From positions 62,001-126,000 of the forward strand of contig NZ_SPHO01000008.1 in the NCBI RefSeq assembly GCF_005845215.1: a stretch of 64,000 nucleotides of DNA. Reading direction: 5' to 3'. The notes beneath the pieces are model-generated. The model saw nothing but the letters and a program-made list of their open reading frames with translations. It had not been told where the DNA came from and made no database searches. Made by a program: the position numbers and the translations under genes. Positions 1-8,527 of this stretch are shown piece after piece; the stretch's first letter is position 1, and each line of letters starts with the position of its first letter. This DNA is from Clostridium sp. 1001271st1 H5. GTDB lineage: Bacteria; Bacillota; Clostridia; Lachnospirales; Lachnospiraceae.

Positions 1-210
1 TACGCTCCTGAAATCCGAAGCGCAGTTCTGCTTGTGCATGGAGAAAAAGCGCATTCCTTAATGTACAGCCAGGACGCATATAAACTTCTTCAGGGCAGTA
101 ATAAAGAGTTAATGATTATCCCGGATGCAACCCACACAGACCTGTATGACCAGATGGACAAGATTCCTTTTGACAAGCTGGAGCGTTTCTTTGCGGAGGC
201 TTTTCAGTAA
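1..210 (+). CDS. alpha/beta hydrolase, C-terminal part (cut by window start)
   Basis: An open frame enters from the left edge and ends at TAA 208-210, giving 69 residues. It has a strand reading LLVHGEKAHS near its start and the stretch PDATHTDLYD further on. This matches the end of YcjY/DltD-type alpha/beta hydrolases, in which the His of the ATH motif is the catalytic histidine and is followed by a short helix rich in Phe. The nucleophile serine would lie outside the window, so activity and substrate cannot be judged. It converges on the minus-strand sensor kinase, with a hairpin between the two genes. Confidence 0.65.
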   Translation, partial: YAPEIRSAVLLVHGEKAHSLMYSQDAYKLLQGSNKELMIIPDATHTDLYDQMDKIPFDKLERFFAEAFQ

Positions 211-304
211 GCAGCCTGCAGGGCGGGGTTCCTGTTTGGGGCTCCAATCCCGGATACCGGCGGGAATGGATTTAGGTTCAGTCTTACCTCCAAAAGCAAC
301 ACGT

Positions 305-330
305 CCCGGAACAACACATCGTGTTCCGGG
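305..330. terminator. hairpin between convergent genes
   Basis: A perfect 9-bp stem (CCCGGAACA / TGTTCCGGG) with an 8-nt loop lies between the hydrolase end and the kinase end. On the minus strand it is followed by a T-rich stretch (TTGCTTTTGG), so it probably ends the kinase transcript. The plus-strand side has no T run. Confidence 0.45.
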
Positions 331-342
331 CTGCAGCATTAT

Positions 343-3183
343 CTACCTAATCCACCGTTCCAGGGTTTCCATAAGTATCCCGATATCAATAGGCTTTGCA
401 ATGTGGTCGTTCATACCTGCACTGTGGGCTTTTCCTATATCGGATGCAAATGCATTGGCTGTCAGGGCCAGGATGGGAATGGTATGGGCGTCCCCGCGTT
501 CCAGGCCGCGGATTGTTTTGGTTGCTTTATATCCGTCCATCAGAGGCATCTGGATATCCATCAGAATACAGGCGTATTCCCCGGGAGCCGAGGCTTCAAA
601 TTTATTGACTGCGATTAAGCCGTTTTCCGCTGTATCAATGAGAAGTCCATAGGTTTCAAGAAGTTCCACTGCGATTTCCCGGTTGAGTTCATTATCCTCT
701 GCCAGCAGCAGCTTTTTACCGTTTAAAGCATTATTTGGTTTTCCTCCCAGGGCGTCCCAGGAGTCAGAACGGCCGCTTCTGCGGAATTTGTGGAAGGTCT
801 GCACCATTTTTGATTTAAACAGAGGCTTTGTGATAAAGGCGTCTGCTCCCGCTGACCGGAACTTATCTTCAATTTCAGAAAAATCATAGGCGGAGACAAT
901 GATAATAGGGGTATCCATGCCCACTCTTTTTCGGATTAGCTTTAATGTCTCCAGGCCGTCCATATCGGGCATAATCCAGTCCAGAATCACCGCAAAAAAG
1001 TCTTCCGCCGCTTCGTGGGCAGCAGCTACACGGTCCACGGCTTCCCGGCCGGACAGCACCCAGCTGCACTGCATTCCCAGTTCGTTCAGGATTTCAGTAA
1101 CGCTTTCACATATAATCCGGTCGTCGTCCGCAACCAGAACCGGAAGTCCGGCCAGCTCTGTGTAATCCGCCTCTGTCTCCCTGTATAAATCAAAGGTAAC
1201 GGCCACCACAAACTGGCTGCCTTTTCCAGGCGTACTTTTCACCTCAATGGTGCCGTTCATCATACGTACAATGTTCTGGGTGATTGCCATGCCAAGGCCG
1301 GTGCCCTGGATATTATTGATTCTGGCGTCATCTGCCCGGGAAAAGGGTTCGAAGACATGTGGGATGAAATCCTCTTGCATCCCAATTCCGGAGTCGGTTA
1401 CCACAAAAGAATACTGCCCCTTACCCTTTGCAAAACACGGGATTTCCTGAATCCGCAGACCGATAATTCCGCCGTCAGGCGTATATTTGGTGGCGTTGGA
1501 AAGCAGATTTACAAGCACCTGCTGCAGCCGTCCTCTGTCCGTAATAACCTTTTCATGGCGGACCCGGTTGGCGTTTACACGCAGTGTCTGATGCTTTTCC
1601 TCCACCAGGGGGCGGAATACATCCATTACGTCTTCAATCAGGTCCGGGAGGAAAACCTCCTCGGATATCAAGTCAATCTTCCCGCTTTCAATTTTGGACA
1701 TATCCAGAACCTCGTTTATGAGGTTCAGCAGATGGCGGCTGGCCGTGTTGATTTTTGCAAGGCAATCCTGTATTTTATCCGGGGAATTCAGGTTGGCCTG
1801 AGCAATGACCGACATTCCTATGATAGCGTTCATCGGCGTGCGGATATCATGGGACATGGAGGAAAGAAAGTTGGTTTTGGCGTCGTTGGCTATCTGGGCT
1901 GTCTTGCAGGCATCCTCCAGAACCTGTTTCTGCCGCACCTGTTCCATGCGCTCCCTGGTCACATCAAGGCCCACGCTGTAATAAGAGGGTACTCCGTCCC
2001 AGCTGTCCTGGGCGCTAACAAAGCTGAAGGACAGCGCCAGGATTTTGATATCCCCATGGTAAGTGACCACGCGCCCTTCTGCTGCCGTGGGCCTGCCGGT
2101 GGTCCTTGACTGCTCCATGATACTGGTTATCTGTACAATATCATCCGGATGCACATAGGTGCACTGGGAATGCAGCTCCTGTTCAAATTCATTTTTTGTA
2201 TAGCCAATCAGACTCAGGAAGCCGCCTCCATACCAGAGCACGGTTCTCATATCTCTTGCATCCACCCGCGCGAATCCGCCGTGAACACTGCTTATGAGCG
2301 CGTCCCGCTCCTGGTCCTTTTTTGCCAGCCTGTACTCAGCGCTGAATGTATCATGGGAGAGCTCCAGGCGCGCCCGGTGCCCCTCCCAGCTGACCTCCAG
2401 GTCCCGGATTAAAAATGTCCGTCCCAGGGTGGGATTATGGAATTCCCAGTTATAGAATTCCTCGGTACACAGTTTGTCGTTGGTGCAGAAGGGACAGGGG
2501 GAGGTCCGGCCCTGGATTATCTCATAACATTTTCTTCCCACTGCTTTCCATGCAGGCATGCCCAGCACCTGGCAGGAGGTCTGATTCAGGTACAAAAGCT
2601 CATAGGTGCTGATATCGCTGACATAGGCATTGCCTTCGTATGTATCGAGCACAGACCGGAAACAATGGTGCTGCTGTTGAAAGAGCCGGTTCCTCTCTTC
2701 CTTTTCAGCGGTAAGAGCGCTGATATTGGCAAATTCCATTTGAAGCACAGGGCCTCCCTCCACTGAATCAGCGGTTATGGTACCCAGAAGACGCACCCAG
2801 AAAAAACCATCTGACTGCCTGGGCAGCCGGATGGTAATATCAATATCAGAGCTCCCTGCGTTCACTGCCTGGACAGCTTCATGGCGGATTGCCGCGAAAT
2901 CATCAGGAAACTGGGAAAAAAACTCCCTAAGGTTTGGAAATAGATGATAAAAATGTTCTCTTGTATATCCTGTAAGACGGAAGAAGCCGGAATTTCCCCA
3001 CAAAAGTGTGAAAGAGTCATCCAGCAGACAGCAGATAACCCCCGCCTTTAATAAATCCATTCCAGCGGGACATTCTCTTCCTGCTGCCTGCCATGAACCG
3101 GACTTGTCCTGTTTGTTTCTTTTGTTGATATTCATACCTTCATCACCCATTCTGTATAACCGCAATTCTTTGTTCACATACAT
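343..3183 (-). CDS. cytoplasmic PAS hybrid sensor histidine kinase with two receiver domains
   Basis: A 946-residue hybrid kinase without a membrane segment. Visible order: PAS (about 45-155), PAS (about 175-280) with a Cys cluster (C219, C230, C233, C239), PAS (about 300-410), HisKA with phospho-acceptor H445 in SHDIRTPMN, HATPase (about 545-665, with the GTGLGMAI loop), receiver 1 with D735 in LDWIMPD, and receiver 2 with D876 in MDIQMP. No output domain follows, so the phosphate must pass to a separate protein. The gene lies 83 bp downstream of a tandem winged-helix GntR gene on the same strand and is probably co-transcribed with it. Met17 (3135) is an alternative start. The kinase and receiver half closely resembles that of the kinase at 29806-32709, so the two are paralogues. 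Confidence 0.92.
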   Translation of the reverse strand: MYVNKELRLYRMGDEGMNINKRNKQDKSGSWQAAGRECPAGMDLLKAGVICCLLDDSFTLLWGNSGFFRLTGYTREHFYHLFPNLREFFSQFPDDFAAIRHEAVQAVNAGSSDIDITIRLPRQSDGFFWVRLLGTITADSVEGGPVLQMEFANISALTAEKEERNRLFQQQHHCFRSVLDTYEGNAYVSDISTYELLYLNQTSCQVLGMPAWKAVGRKCYEIIQGRTSPCPFCTNDKLCTEEFYNWEFHNPTLGRTFLIRDLEVSWEGHRARLELSHDTFSAEYRLAKKDQERDALISSVHGGFARVDARDMRTVLWYGGGFLSLIGYTKNEFEQELHSQCTYVHPDDIVQITSIMEQSRTTGRPTAAEGRVVTYHGDIKILALSFSFVSAQDSWDGVPSYYSVGLDVTRERMEQVRQKQVLEDACKTAQIANDAKTNFLSSMSHDIRTPMNAIIGMSVIAQANLNSPDKIQDCLAKINTASRHLLNLINEVLDMSKIESGKIDLISEEVFLPDLIEDVMDVFRPLVEEKHQTLRVNANRVRHEKVITDRGRLQQVLVNLLSNATKYTPDGGIIGLRIQEIPCFAKGKGQYSFVVTDSGIGMQEDFIPHVFEPFSRADDARINNIQGTGLGMAITQNIVRMMNGTIEVKSTPGKGSQFVVAVTFDLYRETEADYTELAGLPVLVADDDRIICESVTEILNELGMQCSWVLSGREAVDRVAAAHEAAEDFFAVILDWIMPDMDGLETLKLIRKRVGMDTPIIIVSAYDFSEIEDKFRSAGADAFITKPLFKSKMVQTFHKFRRSGRSDSWDALGGKPNNALNGKKLLLAEDNELNREIAVELLETYGLLIDTAENGLIAVNKFEASAPGEYACILMDIQMPLMDGYKATKTIRGLERGDAHTIPILALTANAFASDIGKAHSAGMNDHIAKPIDIGILMETLERWIR

Positions 3184-3266
3184 AATTATTGAATTTCCAT
3201 AAGTATAACAAAAGAATTTAAAAATAGCAACAGCAACAGAAACAGGAGATGGGCCTATTTACGCTT

Positions 3267-4709
3267 CTAAAGGCCGGGAATAAGAAGTCCTTCTGCCTCG
3301 GCAATGCCCAGCTGGACCAGCTTGGAGATGATTAAACGAAATTCGTGGACCATGAGCTTTTCCAGTTCCTGGGAAAACCGGACGGAATCCTTTTCTTTCA
3401 GTGCCTGCAGAAAGGTATCATAACACAGAATATAAAAATCCGTCTTGTTATGATATTCGTTCCAGATACTGTGCAGGCCATATCCCCAGAAGAGCTGCTT
3501 TAAGAGTTCCCCGTAGATGGTGCGGATGGCCTGGTAGGGGGCAAACTGCCTCAGCAGGTCCAGAACATCATAGGAAATAGGCTGATACATGTTGCGCGTT
3601 TCCAGAGTGGCCAGCAGCGCTATGCTCCTGCGGATACCATCCTCATCCAAGGACGATATTGTAATCTCAGAAACCGCCTTGCAGGACAGTGTTAATATCT
3701 GCAGGCTCTGGGCCATATCTAAGAGACGTTTGCGGACCACAGGGTTGGTAAAATCGCAGTTCTCCGCAGTTTCATGAAATGGAAGGACCCTGGTTCCAAT
3801 CCGCTTGACCGACTGGACAGCGCCGACCCCATTGAGCAGGGAGAGTGTGCGGCGGACTGTGCTTACGGATACATTCCGTTCCCTGGACAGCTTGTTCAGA
3901 GAGGGCAGCAGTGTGTTGACCGGATAACGGCCAAGGCTGATATCAATCAGTAAATCCATGGCAAGGGAATAGCATATCTGCGACGCCTTTTTATAGGAAC
4001 TCCATGTAAAAGGAATCTCTTCCCGGGATGTCAGCGTAATCCGCTCCTTATAAAACCGGCAGAGGGACACAGAAAGGGAATCCTGGGCCAGGCAGATTAA
4101 CTCCCGGAGAGAATCCCAGTCCTGCTTAAGGCAATAGTCCAGGGACCGGGGCGAAAATTCATTGAGGGCAAAATCACACCAGGGATTGTCCGGCACACAT
4201 AAAAAGGGGGCCTCAAAAAACATATAGACCTGCCAGAGAAGCCGGGTAAAAAGGTCATTGCCCAGGGAGTCATAGGCCTGCATCATATGGTTAAAGGCAA
4301 TCAAAGGCTGCAGGCCGTGGCTTTTCCTGAGTTCCATCATATTGGTGTAAATTTCCCCAGGGGCATTTTTCAGGCTAATCCACTGGGCATTGGTAAAAAG
4401 CGGATTTAAGGATTTGCTTAAATCAATCAATGCACTCTTTCTAAGGGAGAAGAAAAGCTGGACATTCTGTTCTATTTCTTTCTGGCTGTAAGCTTTTATG
4501 ACCCTGGACCCCACATTCTGGGACAGGGTAACATATCCTTCCCGTTCTAACTGGAGATAAGCGCTGCGGATGGTATCCAGTGATACAAGGAAGTTTTCCG
4601 TGTTGTTTTCCATTGTAGGGAGAACGTCGCCAAAGCGATAGGTGCCAAATTGGATATGCGTCTTCAGAACGTCATATACCACATGACACCGCTCCATATC
4701 ATTTTTCAC
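3267..4709 (-). CDS. tandem winged-helix GntR-type regulator (480 aa)
   Basis: The N-terminal 70 residues form a GntR-like winged helix (helix pair around SLDTIRSAYLQLEREGY). A second GntR-like winged helix appears at about 255-320 (LPSLNKLSRERNVSVSTVRR, then a wing with IGTRV). The regions between and after are alpha-helical and not recognised as FCD, UTRA or aminotransferase domains. The same two-HTH layout occurs in the 457-residue protein at 28388-29761, including the shared IPF[TK]W...Y segment before the second HTH and the STVRRTL recognition helix. In both places a hybrid kinase gene follows directly. I infer that the pair forms a regulatory unit, but no ligand or target is visible. 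A strong promoter lies just upstream. Confidence 0.8.
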   Translation of the reverse strand: MKNDMERCHVVYDVLKTHIQFGTYRFGDVLPTMENNTENFLVSLDTIRSAYLQLEREGYVTLSQNVGSRVIKAYSQKEIEQNVQLFFSLRKSALIDLSKSLNPLFTNAQWISLKNAPGEIYTNMMELRKSHGLQPLIAFNHMMQAYDSLGNDLFTRLLWQVYMFFEAPFLCVPDNPWCDFALNEFSPRSLDYCLKQDWDSLRELICLAQDSLSVSLCRFYKERITLTSREEIPFTWSSYKKASQICYSLAMDLLIDISLGRYPVNTLLPSLNKLSRERNVSVSTVRRTLSLLNGVGAVQSVKRIGTRVLPFHETAENCDFTNPVVRKRLLDMAQSLQILTLSCKAVSEITISSLDEDGIRRSIALLATLETRNMYQPISYDVLDLLRQFAPYQAIRTIYGELLKQLFWGYGLHSIWNEYHNKTDFYILCYDTFLQALKEKDSVRFSQELEKLMVHEFRLIISKLVQLGIAEAEGLLIPGL

Positions 4710-4747
4710 GAATTCACCTCATTTTTGCTGGTTAATATATCGTAACC

Positions 4748-4776
4748 AGTATAACATGATTGCCGTTACTTGTAAA
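4748..4776 (-). promoter_or_regulatory. promoter of the tandem GntR gene (-35 TTTACA, 17 bp, -10 TATACT)
   Basis: On the minus strand the hexamers TTTACA (4771-4776) and TATACT (4748-4753) are separated by exactly 17 bp. They point into the GntR gene, whose start is at 4709. The divergent PAS-gene promoter begins 4 bp away, so the two promoters lie back to back. GTAAC (4742-4746) and GTTAC (4765-4769) form a short inverted repeat around the -10 box and may be an autoregulatory operator. Confidence 0.6.
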
Positions 4777-4779
4777 ACG

Positions 4780-4808
4780 TTGCTATTCACAGCGGAATTT
4801 GTTATACT
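4780..4808 (+). promoter_or_regulatory. promoter of the PAS stub gene (-35 TTGCTA, 17 bp, -10 TATACT)
   Basis: TTGCTA (4780-4785) and TATACT (4803-4808) are 17 bp apart and lead into the PAS gene at 4894. The promoter looks intact although the gene is short. Confidence 0.55.
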
Positions 4809-4893
4809 GAGCATATTATTATGTATGTGAGCATAGAAAAGGCGTAAAATCTGCAGGAATTCAGCCGAAAGGGCGTGAGAGGAGATTCCAGCA

Positions 4894-5325
4894 ATGACAA
4901 AAGATACATTGATATCCATGGAACAGTTAGAGTCTGTCCTGGATTATTCACCGATTACCATTATTATCAGTGCCCTGGACAACCGGGAGCTTCTATATGC
5001 AAATAAAGCTGCGGGTTTCAGGACATCCCCGGCATGCAGGTACGGACGAATGACCTGTTATCAGGCATTCGGGCGTGACTGTCCCTGTCCCGGATGTCCG
5101 GGCAGCGCCGGTATGAGGAGCAGCTTCTGGCGCATTATCATAAAAGGAGAAAACATCGCTTACATACTGGGCGGGAATGATGGATGCTATTATTATTTTG
5201 AGGAACATGGAAATCATTACCGTATGATTGGCAGAGATTGGACGCAGTGCGGCAGTTTGCACCGGGGAACCATATGCATTTTACACCGGAATATCTCTCT
5301 GACAACAAAGACGGGCTTGAGGTGA
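4894..5325 (+). CDS. short PAS-domain protein, probably a truncated sensor
   Basis: The 143 residues start with a good ribosome site (AGGAGA, 8 nt before ATG). They contain a PAS core (SPITIIISALDNRELLYANKAA) and a Cys cluster, CYQAFGRDCPCPGC (C55, C63, C65, C68). The same cluster occurs in the PAS domains of the proteins at 343-3183 and 34055-36772. After about residue 105 the sequence no longer looks like a PAS domain, and no kinase, GGDEF or EAL domain follows. The end therefore looks like the scar of a deletion or frameshift in a larger sensor. It could still be a free-standing PAS protein, because promoter and ribosome site are intact. Confidence 0.5.
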   Translation: MTKDTLISMEQLESVLDYSPITIIISALDNRELLYANKAAGFRTSPACRYGRMTCYQAFGRDCPCPGCPGSAGMRSSFWRIIIKGENIAYILGGNDGCYYYFEEHGNHYRMIGRDWTQCGSLHRGTICILHRNISLTTKTGLR

Positions 5326-5357
5326 AGTCCTTTGCAGGGTGTATTCCTTCAAGCCCG
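5312..5357. terminator. hairpin between convergent PAS and GH78 genes
   Basis: CGGGCTTGAGG (5312-5322) pairs with CCTTCAAGCCCG (5346-5357) with one bulge, across the stop of the PAS gene and just beyond the stop of the hydrolase gene. No long T run follows on either strand. Confidence 0.35.
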
Positions 5358-5384
5358 CCGTTAACCATCCGTGTTCTGAGTAAC

Positions 5385-7022
5385 TCAGTTAAAATATTTC
5401 CGTATAAAATAAGACGGTGTGCAGCTCCATGCATGACAATAGCTGTTAATGATTCTGGAGCCATAAGGAGAGGCGTACCTGTCCCTGGGATTAAAAAGCT
5501 CCCAGAAACAGTCAGCGCCCAGGTCCGCCATCTGCCCCCAGTAGAAACGGATGCAGCGGAGCGCGGTGTCCTTCATGTCATTTTGTATCAGAGCATCTAT
5601 AAAATGGTGGTACATATAGGGGGTGACCATGCCCACGGGCGGGTCTGTTTCAATCAGATGCTCCAGCAGTCTGCGGTTCTCCTTCCGGTCCAGCACATCC
5701 GCCAGGACCAGCCATATCTGGGATGCCCAGGATATCTGGCGGTCCGGGCCGCTTAAGAAAAAGCCGGATTCACTGTCCCACAGGTATTCCAGGGCTCCCC
5801 GGACAGCTGTCTTAGTCCAGCGCTCCAGCTGACTGACGTCCTCTGTCCCGGATTCCCCGCTGCACATAAGTCTGGCTAAACAGAGAGCCTGCTTCATGGT
5901 GTAAATCAGGACACCCTGGGCGCCGGCCTGTTTGTTCAGGCTGTCATTCCAGTCCAGGAAACACCACCAGTCATCACTGTCTTTTACCACTCCCCGGCTG
6001 TCCAGGCGCTTCACTGCAAGTTCGGCCTGGCGGTAAGCGGTGGGCCATAACTGAACCAGGGTTTCCCGGTCGCCGGTGGCCTGATAGTAGTCATAAAGAC
6101 AGGAGATAAAAAACAGGCCATAGTCAAAGAGGGAGGTGTCATCTACCATCAGGGTTGGCCGCAGGAACAGGCAGGCGCCTACGTGATAATCATTTTGGGT
6201 AAGTCCGGCAAACAGGTACAGACACCGTTTAACCAAATCATAATTCCCAAATGTCTCATAATTGGTCAGTGCCTGGAGTCTCAGGTCTCCAATCCAAAGG
6301 CGCCGGTCACGTTTGGGGCCGTCCTCAAACACGGACTGCATGCAGTCCTCCATGGTCTTAAGGGCTATGGCGTCAATCCGTTTCAGGTCTTCCGGCACAG
6401 TTTCATTTAGGGGAGCTACCTGGGACATATCTGCGGAGGTAACGGTTTTGCAGGACACATCACTTACCAGCACCTGGTATTTGGGGGAGGTGTCCAGGAC
6501 CTTCAGTTCCATATAACGGAAGGCATACCGTCTGGGAAGGGAGATTCTGGCCGGCAGCTCGTCAATGTGAAGAAATTCTTCCTGAATCCAGCTGCTGCTG
6601 AGGGAGCCCTGGTAGGATGCGGTGTCCTCCATGATTTCACAGGGCATTTCCCCTAATTTAATCCGTATATGGGCCGGAGCATCAGGGGGACTGCCGGTGG
6701 GCAGAAGGCAGAAGGATATATATCCCACGTGGTGGGTGCCGAAATCCAGGCACACGGAACCGCCCTTTGACAGAGGCATGGTATCCAGCGCCTCCACTGG
6801 CTTTGGGCGGCAGGGAATCCAGTCAAAGTCCTGGCACGTCCCGTTAGGCGGGAGTTCCTGGCCGTCCGTCCGGGCTTCGGAGGCTGACGGCTCAAATGAG
6901 ATGAGCCGGACGGGACGGACTGTTTTTCGGCGGAGCTTTGGTTCCAGCTCCTGTGCCTTTTTTACAAAGTCCTCATTGATATTCATTTGAAAGTTTTCTA
7001 TATGGTTTGTAATCTGTGTCAT
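5385..7022 (-). CDS. GH78-type alpha-L-rhamnosidase-like glycoside hydrolase
   Basis: The 545-residue protein has a beta-rich N-terminal part (about 80-205) followed by an (alpha/alpha)6 barrel typical of family 78 rhamnosidases. The signature is EDGPKRDRRLWIGD, where GH78 enzymes carry the acidic residues that act on the rhamnoside, then a Trp-rich region (DDWWCFLDWND). There is no signal peptide, so it should act in the cytoplasm on imported glycosides. At 545 residues it is short for the family, which often exceeds 700, because accessory beta-sandwich domains are missing. Its ribosome site (AGGAG) lies in the 12-bp gap after the GPH transporter gene, so the two are translated from one message. 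Family assignment is good, exact sugar specificity is inferred. Confidence 0.75.
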   Translation of the reverse strand: MTQITNHIENFQMNINEDFVKKAQELEPKLRRKTVRPVRLISFEPSASEARTDGQELPPNGTCQDFDWIPCRPKPVEALDTMPLSKGGSVCLDFGTHHVGYISFCLLPTGSPPDAPAHIRIKLGEMPCEIMEDTASYQGSLSSSWIQEEFLHIDELPARISLPRRYAFRYMELKVLDTSPKYQVLVSDVSCKTVTSADMSQVAPLNETVPEDLKRIDAIALKTMEDCMQSVFEDGPKRDRRLWIGDLRLQALTNYETFGNYDLVKRCLYLFAGLTQNDYHVGACLFLRPTLMVDDTSLFDYGLFFISCLYDYYQATGDRETLVQLWPTAYRQAELAVKRLDSRGVVKDSDDWWCFLDWNDSLNKQAGAQGVLIYTMKQALCLARLMCSGESGTEDVSQLERWTKTAVRGALEYLWDSESGFFLSGPDRQISWASQIWLVLADVLDRKENRRLLEHLIETDPPVGMVTPYMYHHFIDALIQNDMKDTALRCIRFYWGQMADLGADCFWELFNPRDRYASPYGSRIINSYCHAWSCTPSYFIRKYFN

Positions 7023-7034
7023 TGCCGCATCTCC

Positions 7035-8390
7035 TTATTCATTTCTGGAATCCAGTTCAGCCTTAATTTCAGGATAGATTTTATCCAGGTTGTAAAACAG
7101 CATAGTGACGATGGAGCATACAAGAAGAAGCATAGGGATGTACAGGTACATGGATTTAATTGCCAGCACCGCATTGGAACTCTGTGCGGATGCGCCGCCC
7201 TGGTAAGCGCCCCATGCCAGAAGGGCGCCGCTGATGCCTCCGGCTATTGCCTGGGCAACCTTTCCCAAAAAGCCGTTGATGGCGGACAGGGAACCGGCTG
7301 TGTTGACCCCTGTTTTCCATTCGCCATAGTCCACAGGGTCTGCCTGCATGGAGAAATAGATGCTCTCCTTCATGCCGTATCCAAGAGCAGTTACACCGGC
7401 TCCTGCCAGTATGGCCATATGGTTCATGCCTGCAAACAGGATGACAGCCAGCCCGGCCAGCTGGATGGCTGCGCTGCCCACATACAGGTTGCGCTTACCC
7501 ATCCGCCTGGCCAGTGCAGGAACCAGGAAATTGGCTGCCATGGGAACGATGGACATGATGGTGGCAATGGTGACAGACAGTTCCTTGCTGCCTATGACAG
7601 CTGTGTAATAGTATACGATTGCGCTGGTCTGAAGGAAAAAGCCGGTCCACATGAAGAGGATGTTGAGGGCAAAGATAAGCCAGGGCTTGTTCTTTTTCAG
7701 GGATACAAGGCTTTCCTTCAGGGTAACGCTGCCGGCTGTTGTGGTTACCCTTTCCTTTACATTGGCAAAGGTAAAGAAGAACAGCAGGCATCCGATGAAA
7801 CCAAAGATTATCATTACAATACGGAATCCCAGTGCTTCGCTGCCCTTACCCAGGGAATCCACCAGTTTTAAGGCCGTGGAGCTGACCACAGTGGAGCCCA
7901 GGAAGGCGAAAAACTTGCGGGTGGTGGACAGGGCGGTCCGTTCCTGGGTATCGGCTGTCAGGCTTGGCAGGATGGAGGCCATGGGGATGTTCACCACCGT
8001 GTAGGTGAAGGACAGGCCAATATAAGTCACATAGGCATAGATGAGCTTGCCGCTTTGGGAAATATCCGGCACACTGAAGGCAAGGACGGCAAACAGTGCA
8101 AAGGGTATAGCGCCAAAGAGAAAATAGGGCCTGGATTTTCCCCAGCGTGTATTGGTGTGGTCAATGCAGTAACCGATGAGCAAATCCGTGCCTCCGTCTA
8201 TAAAACGGGTGACCACAAACATGAAGGCAATGGACTTTGCGCTGAGTGACATGACATCCGTATAAAAATATAAGAGGTAAAGGGAAATCATCTGCCAAAT
8301 CAGGTTGCATGCAAAGTCAGAGACCCCATAACCTATTCTCTGTTTCCATATCTGCTGTTTCACATATCTCATGGTTGAATCCTGTTTCAT
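7035..8390 (-). CDS. GPH-family sugar:cation symporter
   Basis: This 451-residue protein has about 12 hydrophobic segments. The N-terminal pattern (IGYGVSDFACNLIW, then YLLYFYTDV, then FIDGGTDLLIGYCIDHTNTRWGKSRPY) is characteristic of the glycoside-pentoside-hexuronide:cation symporters (MelB, UidB, YicJ). The Asp residues in the FIDGGTD and GYCIDHT loops correspond to the cation and sugar site of MelB. It is the first gene of a two-gene unit with the GH78-type hydrolase and is read divergently from an AraC-type activator. I infer that it imports a small rhamnoside or related glycoside for intracellular cleavage. Confidence 0.88.
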   Translation of the reverse strand: MKQDSTMRYVKQQIWKQRIGYGVSDFACNLIWQMISLYLLYFYTDVMSLSAKSIAFMFVVTRFIDGGTDLLIGYCIDHTNTRWGKSRPYFLFGAIPFALFAVLAFSVPDISQSGKLIYAYVTYIGLSFTYTVVNIPMASILPSLTADTQERTALSTTRKFFAFLGSTVVSSTALKLVDSLGKGSEALGFRIVMIIFGFIGCLLFFFTFANVKERVTTTAGSVTLKESLVSLKKNKPWLIFALNILFMWTGFFLQTSAIVYYYTAVIGSKELSVTIATIMSIVPMAANFLVPALARRMGKRNLYVGSAAIQLAGLAVILFAGMNHMAILAGAGVTALGYGMKESIYFSMQADPVDYGEWKTGVNTAGSLSAINGFLGKVAQAIAGGISGALLAWGAYQGGASAQSSNAVLAIKSMYLYIPMLLLVCSIVTMLFYNLDKIYPEIKAELDSRNE

Positions 8391-8472
8391 TCAATAACCC
8401 CTCCTTGTATTTGATGTTATCATTGTAAGGGATAAGATGATAAAAAACGATTGAGTTTCATAATCAAATAAA

Positions 8473-8501
8473 TTGATGTTTTATAACCTGTCTGCTACAA
8501 T
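8473..8501 (+). promoter_or_regulatory. promoter of the AraC gene (-35 TTGATG, 17 bp, -10 TACAAT)
   Basis: TTGATG (8473-8478) and TACAAT (8496-8501) stand 17 bp apart, 27 bp before the AraC start. The opposite strand, leading to the GPH gene, has a TACAAT box near 8435 but no good -35 box. That fits a transporter promoter needing activation by AraC. Confidence 0.6.
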
Positions 8502-8527
8502 CATAGCAGAGATGGGAGGTAAAGACC

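Noticed and set aside
1357..2109. 250-codon open frame on the plus strand inside the first hybrid kinase
   Set aside because: It lies fully opposite conserved kinase and PAS motifs, has no ribosome site and no recognisable fold.
6987..7871. 294-codon plus-strand frame across the GPH gene
   Set aside because: It is antisense to the conserved symporter, rich in Cys/His/Gln, and has no family resemblance.
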